A DNA stretch of 64,000 bases from Schistosoma haematobium (GCF_000699445.3 NC_067198.1:39221523-39285522); one strand, 5' to 3'. Positions 37,301 to 46,549 are shown, counted from the stretch's first letter. Translations and numbers: made by a program. The notes: generated by a model from the sequence alone, not told the origin.

Positions 37301-40300
37301 GCAGTACACTCGCCCTTACGTTAGCAAAAGGATATTTTGCCGACTCCGCAAGTTGGAACAGTCCAACCGATCTTTCGGAATCTTTGTCGACAATTCTTCA
37401 GATACCAACTTTATTATTAGCTTCTACACAGGTTATTTGGCTAACAGTGCTAATGATACCATCTGGTTCCCTATAACAAGATATGTAGAGTGGAATCGGA
37501 ACCTGAACCTGGCTGAAAGGCGAACATCAACGCACTCAACTACTTCGCTTCCTATCATTAGTTCAGATGTTGACTCAAACCAGTCCTAAAGCAATTTGAG
37601 TTTAAAAAGAGAAAATTTAAGTCCGGACGTGGCTTACATTGTTGCTCAAGTCTATTAAAGGGCTTCATCACCAAAGTGTTCAGTGCAATAATTATATATA
37701 CACGGCCGAAAAAACATAGATTTTTCGTTTGTCATATATTTAAAGTTAAGTTTAACTGGGATTAATGTGGAAAAGCTTCAGAACTCTTATGTGAGGAGCT
37801 GATATTTATTTCTGCTGAAATACAGTGGACAAAAATCTCCGAAAAGGTCCCTAGAAATACTTTATTGTAAATGTCAATCCATTTGAAAGAATGAAATATT
37901 GTACCGCGGAGCTATGTGTTAACGAATGCGCTTGATGTACGGCACGAATAGTCCACAATAGATCAAGTAAATAAATTCTACCTATTGAGTCATTACGTAT
38001 TTGAAAATGAAGTAAAGAAACCAATTCTATTGAAGGTCATAGACACGTGACTAGAAATACAGATTGCTAGCATTTTGTACGTAATACTATCTGTACTTTG
38101 TTAATCAAGTTGTCGGTTGATAAGTGGATTGTCTTTAACATTTATATTTTGTCTGCAATATACTGACATTATGTAAATAGTCTCTATCAGAAGTTCTGAT
38201 TTATTTTTAGAATATTTTAGATACCGAGGTTCGTCTAAGATCCGGTGGTCTCGGTGGTGTACCAGATTTTACAAAATGGCAAGAGCGTTTAGCACAAATA
38301 CAAGAATCCTATGGAATCCAACAAGAAACTCTTAATGTAAATTTGTCTTCAAAACCAAATCTGTCAGCTTTATCCAGTCTATGTGAATTGCCAAATAAAG
38401 CAGGACTTGCTATTGCTCTTATTGAAGTAGCTGAAAATATAATACCTCGCTTTTTAAACGTTCCTGATCTTTGCACCAAGTCAAAATTCAACTCTAATCA
38501 AAATGGAACAAATGATTGTCATGATCTAAAAACTCCCTTTCCAGATCATGTACCATTTTGTAGATTTTCATCTGGAGAAGATTCAGACGCATCTGAAAGT
38601 AATGATCGTTCACAGGAACTGGAGAAAGCTGTTTTAGACCCTGAAGCTCATGAACTACGAACTCGTGCTTGGATGGCAGCTTGGCGTACTGAAGTTCAAA
38701 ATGCTCGTACACTGACCCGATTAAATCTCTTACATGTAATTCTGTGGAAAGCTCGATTTAGTTTAATTATATCTTCCTTTAATTTTATTGTTGTGGATAA
38801 TCAAAGTTAATCTTATTGAGTTATAAGTTCATATCAATTCTACACAGTTCAGTTGAGCTAATTAAGCGACTAATGAATAGTTGAAGTGTGTGTTACTTAT
38901 GCGGACAGACATATGTAGTATGTAGCAGGGATTAGAAGTAAAATACTTATCAGCAGAAGATCGAAATAAAGAGGAGAGGAAAGAAACAGAGAGCAAATGG
39001 AATAACTACAGGATTAGAAGTATGAATGATGATGTAAAGAACAACTCAAGATAGATGTGCAGATGATGTATTTTATGTATGATTTTCATATTTTACTAAG
39101 TCACTGTGTAATTTTGCATAGAACAATAAATTGGTTTTCCCCATTACCCAGTAAAAGACAACAGTAGTTTATCACAGGGGTTATGTACTTGGTTATTTAT
39201 TTATATATTTACTTAAACACATCGATATTGGTACAAGGGGGCAGCAGATGCATATGCGCCACAAACCTCATTTGATTTGTATGAGGGCTGTGACACTGCC
39301 CGGGTGCTCAAGCTGAAGCAAGTGGTCTTCTTAGGGGGCCACACCCGAAGCCTTCGACCTGAAGGTCTGATCCACAAGGCAGAGGAGCATCGTCAGGAGA
39401 TGCATTCCCATGGAAGCCGGTGACCAACGATTGGTTCATACACCATTTGTTTCTTCAGGATACTGGAACCCATGTGCACCATTGGTTTGGAATCAGGGTT
39501 TTCCAACTCCCTTAGGTGGACTCTCTATGCCTATTAACCCAGTTAGAGCACCGGGCATTTGCTTTTCGTTATCTCAATTTCGTAAACAACACTCGTGGTG
39601 CGAGAAGGCAGTGAGTAGAACTTCCCTGGCAGAGGCTATATACGCGTGGCCATGTGAGAGCATTTCGAGAGGGAGGGCGGACTCTCCCTACTATCGGCCG
39701 CACCAGGGCATTTGGGGGCTATGTACTTGATAACAAAGTGATTATTATTATTATTGAACACTTGTAGAATGTTTTCATCCTAATATTAACTTGTGTTACT
39801 ATCTCCTTTCGATATGTAAAAAGATTTTGTAGCGTTAACACACTAGTTCACACATTTCAACCAACCGGTTACTTAGTGGTTTTGTTCATACAACCTTGTA
39901 AATAGTTTTACACAAGGGATGTTTGAAGTGTATATCTGCGTTTGTGATTTATTTATTCTTAAATCTGATGTGTTTTTTCTTTAGTAAAATTATTTTTTCG
40001 TCTGATTATTATCAATATTTCAAAAAGCGTATTTTGCAAATAACTAAGGCTATGTCCATTGTTATACTATACTAACAAGCAGATACTATCCTTTTTATGA
40101 ACATACACAGTCCATTCGCTACTTTGTTTTAAGTACTGATTCGTATCTCCAAATCACCCGTGGATGATTAGGTACTTAGTGTTCATTAAGTCCTGATTAA
40201 CCTGCTTTGTCCAGTGTCAATCATATATTCCGATTGTTCACATTCAGATAAATTCTATCTGTAATATATCAAGCATTCATGATAAAATATTTTACAGTTT

Positions 40301-43300
40301 TACTAAACAATAATAAGTTATCCTCAATACCTAAGCAGTATATTTTCAAAAATTCCAATTATTCAACAAACATTCTGTCTACTAACCGGGAATTTTAAAC
40401 TCCGTTTCGCGGGAGGTTAATATTTTGCATGATGAAAAAATTCTCGTCCCTTTTAATGTGATTTGCATTCACTTCTTTATAACTAGGCATGTCTGGATGC
40501 ATGTGTTCGCTGGGAAAAGTCAGTGGAAGATGCGCGCTGTCGTATTTGTCGTCGGAAAACAGATGATGATAATTTACTACTTTGTGACGGTTGTAATCTT
40601 GCTTTCCATCTCTACTGTTTACGTCCACCATTAAAACGTGTACCAACAGGTGATTGGTTCTGCCCGACTTGTGGACCAGCCTCCCGTGCCCTTGAAAAGC
40701 GTAAGCGTGAAGAACGTTTAGCTCGGTCTGCAAGACGACGAAAACGTGCTTTGTCATCTGATGATGAAGAACAATTAAATTCCGATAATAATGAAGAAAG
40801 TAGTGGCGAAAGTGAAGCTACTCAAAAAATCAAACGTCGAAATCCCCGTTCATTTCGATCCAAAGGCGGTAATGACTCAAGTGCGTTCAATATAAAACGT
40901 TCAATTAGTCCAGCCAATCGTAATTCAGGTAAAATTTCCTTTTTAAACTGTCTGTATTCTGTGTTTTTGATTGATATTAATTCTGTATTTGTTTTCTTCA
41001 GTTTCATCTAGAAATATCAGACACGATACATCCTGTCTTGTTTGTTCAGATTCAATTGGTGATTTGGTTCTATGTTCCAACTGTCCCAATGTATTCCATC
41101 TGGACTGTCACGATCCCCCATTGCATCATATTCCACGTGGAGATGGTTGGCAGTGTTCAGTTTGCCGGTCGAATAAAAAACGTTCTACTATTACTTCTTA
41201 TTTTCAAAGCAGAGATTATCGTCGGAAAACGTGAGTACTATTGTCTATCATTATTACACTAATCACCTTATTAATCTAAAATTCACTAATGTATGGAATT
41301 ATAACGATCGGTTATATGACTTACATATCGTTTCTTAACCAGAATATCACCTTGTTTCACTAGATAAAACCAAATTTGTGAGTACAGTTTTTTGTAAGAT
41401 AAAAGGTCCAACTAATCAATTAAATGTAAACTAATTATTGTCTTTTTCATTTCGGTAATTCATTAGTGTGAACTAAAAATCATTCCATTAATTTTTATTT
41501 CACTCGCTTTTTTCTGCTTATATTTCCGTTCCATATTCCGTGTTTCTTCATTTATTTATCTATAGTTATCAAGCAATTTTCAAGAAACGAGTTGTCAGTC
41601 CAGATGAACGTAGCGATGATGAACTTTTAAATAGTACATCTTTTACTCGTTCAACACGAAGTAACAATAGATCTCGAAGGAATATCGCAATGTCTGACAC
41701 TGATGATGAACAACAATCGAGTGAAGCATCTTCAGATGTAGATATCCGCTCTAATAATCAACGTCCAATTTCCCGTCGACGTAGTGCTTCACGATCAGCG
41801 TCTGCTCTTAGTTCACAACTAAATAAATATCCAAAACGTAGACGACGACACTTGTCTGATCAGGAGGATACTTCAGAAACAGAACAAATGGACGAAAAGT
41901 CTCAATCTTTATGTTCACACATTCTTGATGCTGTGTATAAGCACAAACACTCATGGCCGTTCAGAAAACCTGTTGATAGAAGCCAGGTAACGTTTTGAAT
42001 GTTTTCCTTTCATTATAGGCATTCTTTTTGGCTGTCAATTCCATGCATCTTTTCGTCATCAGTGATTTTTAATTCACTTAGTATAAAATGCATTTACGTT
42101 TTACAAGTTCACGAGCTCCTGTTGTCTTGTGCGTTTCCAAGTGTTTTGTGTGCCAGTTAAAGCCACGATCATATTTCATTTCAATACTACTATTCTAAAT
42201 ATGTTATGGGAAAGTTTGTTGTGGAATGAGGTGTAAGTACTACCTTTTCATTCCATCGATTTTTTTCAAAGGTCTTCTAAAAAGTTGGTTTTCATATTAC
42301 TCCTTAAAGAGATTGTTTTTTGATTAAAGAAACAACACTGTTGTTTTTTATGGTTTGATTCTTTCACTTTCATGTACCTGATTCTTGACGAACCAGGTAT
42401 GGGAAGATAGAAGATATAGATTAGATTCGATGCTTTACTGTCAAAGTCGAATTATATGCTGAACTCGTGTCTGTTTGTGGGATCCCGTAATAAACTAGTC
42501 GATGATACAATAAAAAGGGCTGGTTTAATAATTCACCTACTAAAGCTTCCTCACATATATCTTTCACCGTGTACCTTTGTGGTAACTGAGTTTATCCTGT
42601 ATGTAACAGTACTCACAGCTTTCATCCTATAAAGTTCGTTTGTATCTTCGATGATTTTTATTAGTTTCTATCATTCATGTTTCAATTTATTATCAACTGG
42701 ATTCATTATTCCCGTTAGGTTCCCGATTATTATGAAATTATCACAGATCCTATCGATTTGTCCATGATGCGTGATTGGCTTTCTGAAGGACGGTATAACA
42801 CGGAAACTACCAGCGCAGGACTGAAGAAACTAGTACATGATCTAGGTACTATGTTTTATAACGCCGAATTATATAATGCTGCTGACTCAGACGTTTGGTT
42901 AGCTGGAGAGCAGTTAGAAAAATTCGTGAAGAATCAGTTCGCTCATATAAACACAGGTGCGTTTTTGTATTCTGTTTGTTTGGTTTCAAAGTCCCGAGAA
43001 TGTGCTTTTATTTTGTTTTATTATACCTCCTTCTTACTGTTGTGTGACTCTACTTTTGGTCACTATTACTTAGATTAGGCGAAAAACGAATTCACAGGTA
43101 CATTTGCATTTTGCACTTGAGTTGTTACTCAGTAATCTAGATACTTAACTTTCTATCACTACATTTTCTTCAGTCAAACAACATAATTTACTCCTCATAT
43201 AAAGAATAAAGTAACCAAGTACCTAGCTTTTTAATTACTTCATGTGAAGGTTAGTTTATGCTACCCTATCTATCCATCAGATGCAAGCGGGGCAGAATCC

Positions 43301-45805
43301 AAACCTCCAGGCCAGTGGATAACGTCAATTGCTTCAACCATTAAGGTGTTCGTACAACGTAAAATTTAAAGCCTGATATATAAGTTGATAGTTGTTACAT
43401 CACTATTGTCTATCCTTTTATATGAAGCTCATATGTTGTCTTTCCAGTATATTTAAAAATAATCATTTTGTATTTATGCTAATAAATCCCGCAATCTTTG
43501 TTGTTATCAACAGTAATCTTTAGATTTCGTGCATCACTCTGATTTCTTTCTAAAAAACGTTTCTAGAATAATTACCCCACTAACGAGCCCTATTAGTCAC
43601 TGAGTTAAAAAGTGAATCGATATTTCTGATTATAGTTGTTAACTTGACGTAGTCTGGTTGGCTTATCTTGATGATTCATCGAGCTTTATTGGTTGGAATA
43701 CTTATTCCTTTAGTTACTACAATGTCAGACTGGTTCATTGAAGAAAGCAGAACTTCAGGTTCCGACGGCGAATTTCGTACTGCTGACTGTATTAAGGGGT
43801 GTGTTGGTAGTGAGATGTTTTCTTCAAATAACCATGGTCTCCAGTGGTGTCACCTTCTCTCAATGGAAGCAGTGAGTTAGAAAATGTCAGTCCTACAAAT
43901 AACACACTCGTCTTATGGGTTTCCGTCTTCTGTGGTAACGCATTTAAGGTACAGAGTTAACCTATCAAGAAGTACACGCGAAAAGAATGTGTATTGTAGG
44001 CCTCAAACAATTGTCCCTTGTGCTCTTTGATCATGCCTCAAAGCGTGAAATTAACTCTAGTAGTCAAGTTTTCATCTTTAGGTATCTCAAGAAGAAGCGT
44101 CGTTTTACGGTGTAGGGAATTGGGAAGTGGTGATCGCCTGTTCACCTGTAGAAAGTACTTGAGTTCATTTTTTTACAGTCAACTCCTTTCGTTTGACTGC
44201 GTTGATATTGTTATCACATTTTTCCAGTTATTGAGTCTTCTAAGTACTCATTCTAAACTGACTGATCCCAACTGTGTTAGTATACTGTTTGTTATTCAAG
44301 TGAGCCTATCTGCAATAATTTCTTAGGTTGTCGGTATATCAGTTACTTTATAAAGTGGATTTTTCTCTTGGAATCTCTTTAGTGTATTCATTTGAATGCT
44401 TGCTTTCTTTTTTGAAAGAAAAACGCTCAAGTTTTTACCTTGTTATTGCAATATTTATAAACATTTTCTAGTGGCATCTGCACTTCATAAAACATCAGAA
44501 ATATTTAGAATCAGTAAGCTTGAACCAACAAAGAAGGAATTCATTTCATTAGAATTTGTCTTAGTAATTTAAAGAAGTAGGTAGGCGATTATAACTTTAT
44601 ATTTACTTGACAGTATGGTGTGATCTTCATACTCGTGAATATGAACTTTTCAAGTAAATGGAATGTTAGTTTATTATATTTTTTTATCAACTACTGTCGT
44701 TGAATCTATGTGCTCATAACTGTTTTAACGATAGTGATCACTTGTAATGTTCTAAATATGATATAATATGACTCACCATATGTTATTACTTGGTGATGAA
44801 ATACATTTAGATTCAATTTTGTTAACCATATACTAATATCTTGACTAAATGAATTTGCTAAGCGAACAATCACTGTCAGAATAAATTTTCTGTTCTCCAA
44901 GGTCCAATGAGCATACGGGAGTCCAACACTTGATCTCCTTATATCTCTGGCTTTAAAATTCATTTGATTTAATGCATGAATTACAGAATCAAAACACACC
45001 ACAAATAAGAAGTAGCGTGTAACATAGAACACAAATTTGGAAAGCAGTAATAATATTCATATGCTTAATCTGATGTACATTGGGAACAGAGTACGATAGG
45101 ACACCAATTAATGATTGAAATGAAACCCTTTAATTTGGGAAATGTAGAAATTACATGAATTAAATGCTACATTATGAAATAGGTGTAATGCTATCTTGAA
45201 AATAACTTTCAAAGTTTGTCTTCGTTTTTTTTTTACTTGTCTCATCTCACCCCAAATGCCCTGGTACGGCCTAGAGTGGGGAGAGTCCGCTCTCCCTCTC
45301 AAAATGCTCTCACATGGCCACGCGTATATAGCCTCTGCCAGGGAAGTCCTACTCACTGCCTTCTCGTGACGGGGGTGTTGTTTACGAAAATGAGAGGACG
45401 AAAAGCGAATGCCCGGCGCCTTAACCGGATTCCAAACCAATGGTGCACGTGGTCTCCAGTATCCTGCGGGAACAAATGGTGTATGAATCAATTGTTGGTC
45501 ACTGATCAGCATGGGACTGCGTCTCCTTACGTTGCTCCACTGCCTTGTGGATCAGACCTTCAGGTCAAAGGCTCGTGGAGTGGCCCCCTAAGAAAACCAC
45601 CTGCTTCAGTTTGGGCACCCGGGCAGTATGACAGCCCTCACACATATCAAATGAGATTTGTGTGGCACATATGTATTTAGTGCCTCTTTGTACCATTATC
45701 TATGTGTTGAAATAAACATCTCAACCATTGTTCTTCTGTCTGTTTTATTTTCATATTTTTCGTTTAGATGTTATCTACTCTAGACCAGCACTTGGTGATG
45801 CATGA
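22081..45805 (+). CDS. BAZ1A: ACF1/BAZ1A-type chromatin remodelling subunit, split gene
   Basis: Accessory subunit that would pair with the ISWI ATPase (SNF2H type) in ACF/CHRAC-like nucleosome-spacing complexes in the nucleus. Exons: 22081-22399, 22437-22545, 22663 or 22698-22737, 22772-22848, 22885-23050, 23412-23681, 25547-25830, 27485-28067, 29689-29853, 33547-33913, 34064-about 34381, 34853-35214, 36555-36597, 38211-38735, 40487-40928, 41002-41230, 41566-41986, 42719-42956, then a terminal exon at 45768-45805 or 43281-43369. About 1,670 codons (human BAZ1A is about 1,550). Order of domains: WAC, acidic/basic linker, DDT, WHIM-like region, PHD1, PHD2, bromodomain. Two PHD fingers match Drosophila Acf1; human BAZ1A has one. 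Phases agree at all joins except exons 2/3 (depends on acceptor) and 11/12. Introns grow from 34-37 nt at the 5' end to 1-4 kb, many filled by LINE and SINE insertions. Confidence 0.88.
22437..22545 (+). CDS. BAZ1A: BAZ1A-like exon 2, end of WAC domain
   Basis: After a 37-nt intron it reads STLPLESLVHSCWTTIHEQF then HIAEPVKLKVDS, as in the WAC C-terminal helix. Donor GTAAGT in phase 2. Confidence 0.85.
22698..22737 (+). CDS. BAZ1A: BAZ1A-like exon 3 (start uncertain)
   Basis: Reads DKENVTKKNSPIK. The acceptor at 22697 (GAATAATAG) keeps the frame set by exon 2. A better-looking acceptor at 22662 (TTTAATCCTAG) would add TPVPDNTSPNNS but needs exon 2 to end in phase 0. Both read as plausible linker. 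Confidence 0.55.
22772..22848 (+). CDS. BAZ1A: BAZ1A-like exon 4
   Basis: KNYAYSVKVLSDIPVVVHDV, the conserved Y-x-V segment after the WAC domain. Flanked by 34-nt and 36-nt introns. Confidence 0.85.
22885..23050 (+). CDS. BAZ1A: BAZ1A-like exon 5
   Basis: DRINRAPSKDHIKMFIRSHA then GPWIVNEELLRRHKIPL, matching the family SRDKLKLFLKQH...IKIK block. Donor GTATGT, phase 0. Confidence 0.88.
23412..23681 (+). CDS. BAZ1A: BAZ1A-like exon 6
   Basis: 90 codons of charged linker, LKQMSKALEEEYFVRV to SLEDSRKKKMKQ. Continuous frame, acceptor TGTTATAG, donor GTTTGT. No domain recognised. Confidence 0.82.
23815..24000 (-). repeat. tRNA-derived SINE fragment, second family
   Basis: On the minus strand: GTCCCAGTAGCTGATTGATA (A-box-like) and GAGTTTGAATCC (B-box-like), followed by a tail containing TTGACTAGTATCGACC. 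A related diverged copy lies at 11512-11640. In intron 6 of the BAZ1A-like gene. Confidence 0.55.
24280..25045 (+). mobile_element. Family B RTE-like LINE, 3' fragment, dead
   Basis: The sense strand encodes the RT C-terminal half: NPITLGGDTLEEVESFT, then TAG, then [48 protein letters not shown]. Several in-frame stops are shared with 59460-60045. It ends with GAGAAGTAACATGTAAATAA, a damaged form of the AGTAACAGGCGTAAGTAAG family end. It lies in intron 6 of the BAZ1A-like gene in the sense direction. Confidence 0.8.
25547..25830 (+). CDS. BAZ1A: BAZ1A-like exon 7
   Basis: STLFQFGKKTPTKDEIP to SKKEAFAFKKKL, ending in phase 2. Basic linker before the DDT domain. Its upstream intron carries the family B copy at 24280-25045. 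Confidence 0.82.
26170..26589 (-). mobile_element. Short family C element, 5' truncated
   Basis: Minus-strand orientation. From about 26589 down it matches the copies at 39194 and 45248, ending in the tail ACCAATATCTGTGTTAAAATAAATAAATAAA. It carries the shared frame MNQLLVTGHHGTASPYVAPL (26410 down to 26180). In intron 7 of the BAZ1A-like gene. Confidence 0.75.
26690..26960 (+). repeat. Probable LINE 3' UTR fragment
   Basis: The segment with GTTCATCTTGTGCTAATGAGGTGTGGCAACTTGAACTGAT resembles 33150-33235, which follows the family A RT fragment. Weak match; boundaries approximate. Confidence 0.4.
27485..28067 (+). CDS. BAZ1A: BAZ1A-like exon 8, DDT domain
   Basis: A charged helix (MSPTQRKQALQEMKEKQKIE) leads to RLPEPSKLELPPSFNESLFG and LGLTEFFHVFHSLL, the start of the DDT domain (LPEP...LPP.xFG..L.v.EFL..F). 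An acidic stretch (DDDDDGNTDEEEEE) sits inside the domain. Donor GTAAGT, phase 0. Confidence 0.92.
29689..29853 (+). CDS. BAZ1A: BAZ1A-like exon 9
   Basis: KKRELGLKLAKFPVTPYTAP then LLRLTLLNEIPSNHART, the last DDT helices. Ends DPN before GTAAGT. Confidence 0.88.
30440..30860. repeat. Unclassified GC-richer block in intron 9
   Basis: Composition is clearly more balanced than the flanks, with an open frame of 112 codons (30474-30812, plus) that starts at ACG/ATG-like codons and matches nothing I recognise. Probably a fragment of an unknown repeat. Confidence 0.25.
31330..33240 (+). mobile_element. Family A LINE, rearranged copy
   Basis: The 5' region (31340-31690 and 31995-32200) is nearly identical to the inverse of 35903-36480. 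It is interrupted by about 350 bases of unrelated sequence. RT fragments follow from about 32215, and the C-terminal part is open at 32533-32976 (ARLAFANSCHLWRRRGIRLS, LLYGSETWPLRV, LRWLGHVLRMPEH). At about 32965 the sequence changes to the inverted 3' end of a short family A unit. Lies in intron 9 of the BAZ1A-like gene. Confidence 0.8.
32215..32976 (+). pseudogene. Family A RT remnant
   Basis: Begins inside the RT with a damaged motif B/C region (the frame with EYADDTVLFGEDADKI is present but motif order is broken by a large deletion), then the thumb and C-terminal segment. Only 32533-32976 remains open. Endonuclease absent. Confidence 0.75.
33547..33913 (+). CDS. BAZ1A: BAZ1A-like exon 10, WHIM-like region
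   Basis: PFDQNSVTQLIHHLSNSDLH, then IRVIALEWAVDKIFDLDLID, the helix pair equivalent to EKMKILHALCGKLL...FIEDYVD in BAZ1A, followed by a basic helix and an N/T-rich low-complexity tail. Phase 1. Confidence 0.85.
34064..34381 (+). CDS. BAZ1A: BAZ1A-like exon 11 (end uncertain)
   Basis: A charged helix EKEEKENLERQRRLEMAQEH, then VLRNNPIGYDRYYRRVWYF, the conserved G-x-D-R-x-Y-R-R-Y-W motif. The good donor at 34382 (GTAATT) leaves phase 1, but exon 12 needs phase 0; ending at 34366 before GTTGAT would fix the frame with a weak donor. Confidence 0.8.
34419..34778 (-). mobile_element. Short family C element, internally deleted
   Basis: Tail at the left (34419-34450, TATTTATTTATTTGAACACA), 5' end at the right (GCCCCCAAAGACCCTGGTAC on the minus strand). 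It lacks about 150 bases found in 39194-39726. The frame MNLIVVTGYHGTVSPSVAPL is still open (34660 down to 34430). It fills most of intron 11 of the BAZ1A-like gene. Confidence 0.78.
34853..35214 (+). CDS. BAZ1A: BAZ1A-like exon 12
   Basis: NLARFLFVENESVPITTLSD, then SWSNWYFYDRPEQLDELLNS and TRGVRESHLKSQLL, matching the W-x-F-Y-x-x-x-E-Q-L-D-x-L-I...L-N-x-R-G-x-R-E-S-x-L-K block of BAZ1A. Phase 2 donor GTAAGT. Confidence 0.92.
35903..36480 (-). mobile_element. Family A 5'-region-only copy
   Basis: Minus strand. Nearly identical to 31340-31680 (about five differences by eye over some 320 bases) and ends at CACTGTATTC like the copy at 15297. No coding part of the LINE. In intron 12 of the BAZ1A-like gene, antisense to it. 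Confidence 0.8.
36555..36597 (+). CDS. BAZ1A: BAZ1A-like exon 13 (43 nt)
   Basis: RDLPAGAALAGALLK, a very short exon with good acceptor TTCTATTATAG and donor GTAAGT. It keeps the frame between exons 12 and 14. Confidence 0.75.
36890..37115 (-). mobile_element. Family A LINE 3' fragment
   Basis: On the minus strand it carries the end of the ORF seen at 2920-3110: GAAGAAAGCTAACGACAGGC, GTAGGTAGATGGAGATTACC, TGGTTGGGGACCACG and GGCGCAGGTGCATTCATTCC. Frame broken. Confidence 0.7.
37116..37620. repeat. Unclassified GC-richer block in intron 13
   Basis: More balanced base composition than the flanks, with overlapping open frames (37114-37476 and 37353-37589, plus). It directly abuts the family A fragment. 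No recognised motif. It could be a retroelement tail or a capsid-like remnant; I cannot tell. Confidence 0.25.
38211..38735 (+). CDS. BAZ1A: BAZ1A-like exon 14
   Basis: 175 codons. NILDTEVRLRSGGLGGVP, then LAIALIEVAENIIPRFLNVP (equivalent to the family helix A-L-F-Q-I-E-Q-G-I-E-R-R-F-L) and AWMAAWRTEVQNARTLTRLN before donor GTAATT. Confidence 0.9.
39194..39726 (-). mobile_element. Short family C element, full length
   Basis: Minus-strand orientation. 5' end GCCCCCAAATGCCCTGGTGC at about 39718, TATATAGCCTCTGCCAGGGA, and tail CCCCCTTGTACCAATATCGA followed by TGTGTTTAAGTAAATATATAAATAAATA. About 530 bases with no RT or endonuclease. In intron 14 of the BAZ1A-like gene. Confidence 0.8.
40487..40928 (+). 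CDS. BAZ1A: BAZ1A-like exon 15, first PHD finger
   Basis: ACLDACVRWEKSVEDARCRI leads into a full PHD finger: C-x2-C (CRIC), then LLLCDGCNLAFHLYC, PPLKRVPTGDWFCPTC, giving the Cys4-His-Cys3 zinc set. Such fingers read histone H3 tails. A basic and acidic serine-rich tail follows. Phase 1. Confidence 0.95.
41002..41230 (+). CDS. BAZ1A: BAZ1A-like exon 16, second PHD finger
   Basis: CLVCSDSIGDLVLCSNCP, FHLDCHDPPLHHIPRGDGW and QCSVC give a complete Cys4-His-Cys3 PHD finger directly after the first. A tandem PHD arrangement is typical of insect Acf1. Phase 2 donor GTGAGT. Confidence 0.95.
41566..41986 (+). CDS. BAZ1A: BAZ1A-like exon 17, linker and start of bromodomain
   Basis: An S/R/D-rich linker (SRRRSASRSASALSSQL, KRRRRHLSDQEDTSETE), then CSHILDAVYKHKHSWPFRKP, helix Z and the WPF shelf of the bromodomain. 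Donor GTAACG, phase 0. Confidence 0.92.
42719..42956 (+). CDS. BAZ1A: BAZ1A-like exon 18, bromodomain core
   Basis: VPDYYEIITDPIDLSMMRDW, then LVHDLGTMFYNAELYNAADS and VWLAGEQLEKFVKNQF. The V-P-D-Y-Y ZA-loop and the acetyl-lysine contact Asn in Y-N are present, so acetyl-lysine binding is expected. Phase 1 donor GTGCGT. Confidence 0.94.
43281..43369 (+). CDS. BAZ1A: Alternative terminal exon of the BAZ1A-like gene, perhaps SINE-derived
   Basis: The acceptor CTATCCATCAG joins exon 18 in phase and gives DASGAESKPPGQWITSIAST, ending VQRKI with TAA at 43367-43369. The minus strand of the same stretch looks like a degenerate tRNA-derived repeat (TAATGGTTGAAGC, then GGAGGTTTGGATTC), so this could be an exonised SINE or a false exon. 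Confidence 0.4.
43655..44160 (+). mobile_element. Family A 5' region, degraded copy
   Basis: Diverged matches to the 5' region: TTGACGTAGTCTGGTTGGCT, GTACTGCTGACTGTA, TGTGAATTTCC-type blocks, then GGCCTCAAACAATTGTCCCT at 44000 as at 1-20 (ACCGGCCTCAAACAGTTGTC). No coding part. Confidence 0.65.
45248..45718 (+). mobile_element. Short family C element, full length, with an open frame
   Basis: Plus strand. 5' end CCCCAAATGCCCTGGTACGG, TATA-like ACGCGTATATAGCC at about 45323, and tail GTACCATTATCTATGTGTTGAAATAAACAT. It keeps an open frame from the ATG at 45391 (MRGRKANARRLNRIPNQW) through MNQLLVTDQHGTASPYVAPL to a stop at 45678. It lies between exon 18 and the candidate last exon of the BAZ1A-like gene. 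Confidence 0.8.
45768..45805 (+). CDS. BAZ1A: Candidate terminal exon of the BAZ1A-like gene
   Basis: A strong pyrimidine-rich acceptor (CATATTTTTCGTTTAG) opens a frame-matched tail DVIYSRPALGDA and TGA at 45803. The rival exon at 43281-43369 is also in frame but overlaps a tRNA-like repeat. A poly(A) signal lies at 46695-46700. Confidence 0.45.
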
Positions 45806-46485
45806 ATATGAATATTAATAATCGTATTTTGGTGAAATTATGATGGATATTTTTTTGTGTGGAAATATCTGTTTTTGAATCATTTGTGTACGCATAAAAG
45901 CAATAATCTAAGTCAAGTTTTGATATGTGTGTGTTTATACTGTCTCCTGTTATTAAAAACAAACTTACAATGACTCGATTTAAACAATACACATAATCTT
46001 CTTATTCATTATTATTATTATTATTATTTTGACTATCAGCTTATTCTCTATTTGTCTTTTTTATTTTGTCAGTGGATATTCTAAGTGTATGCATTTACAA
46101 TTTAGAAAGAGAGAATTATATATATCTATTTTCTAGTGTGTTTTTGTTTCAAACTTTTTTTTAAAAAAAAAAAAACAAATTATTTATTTAAGTAAAGTTG
46201 TATTCGAATTAACAACATTCAGTGAAACAGTTTTGAATATGTATTTTTTTCTCTATTTTGTTTTTCCTCTAATTTTTTTCTACTTTTTTCTTTTCTTTAA
46301 AAATCATCGAATCACTTGTGCTCAACATTGTCAATGTGTGCTTCCTTTGTGTATATGATTGATAATTGTTCAGTGACTTCTATTTCTCTTCCCCTCCTCT
46401 CTCTTTCTTTCTGGTTCTCCCTTTTCTTGTGTCACATTCTTCATGATATAGATGTGCAGGTTTGTACAGCCTTATTGTACACTTT

Positions 46486-46488
<3 letters not shown>

Positions 46489-46546
<58 letters not shown>
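46489..46546. repeat. (CT)n(AT)n microsatellite
   Basis: An uninterrupted CT run of about 20 bases passes directly into an AT run of about 38 bases. It lies in the likely 3' UTR or downstream flank of the BAZ1A-like gene. Confidence 0.95.
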
Positions 46547-46549
<3 letters not shown>

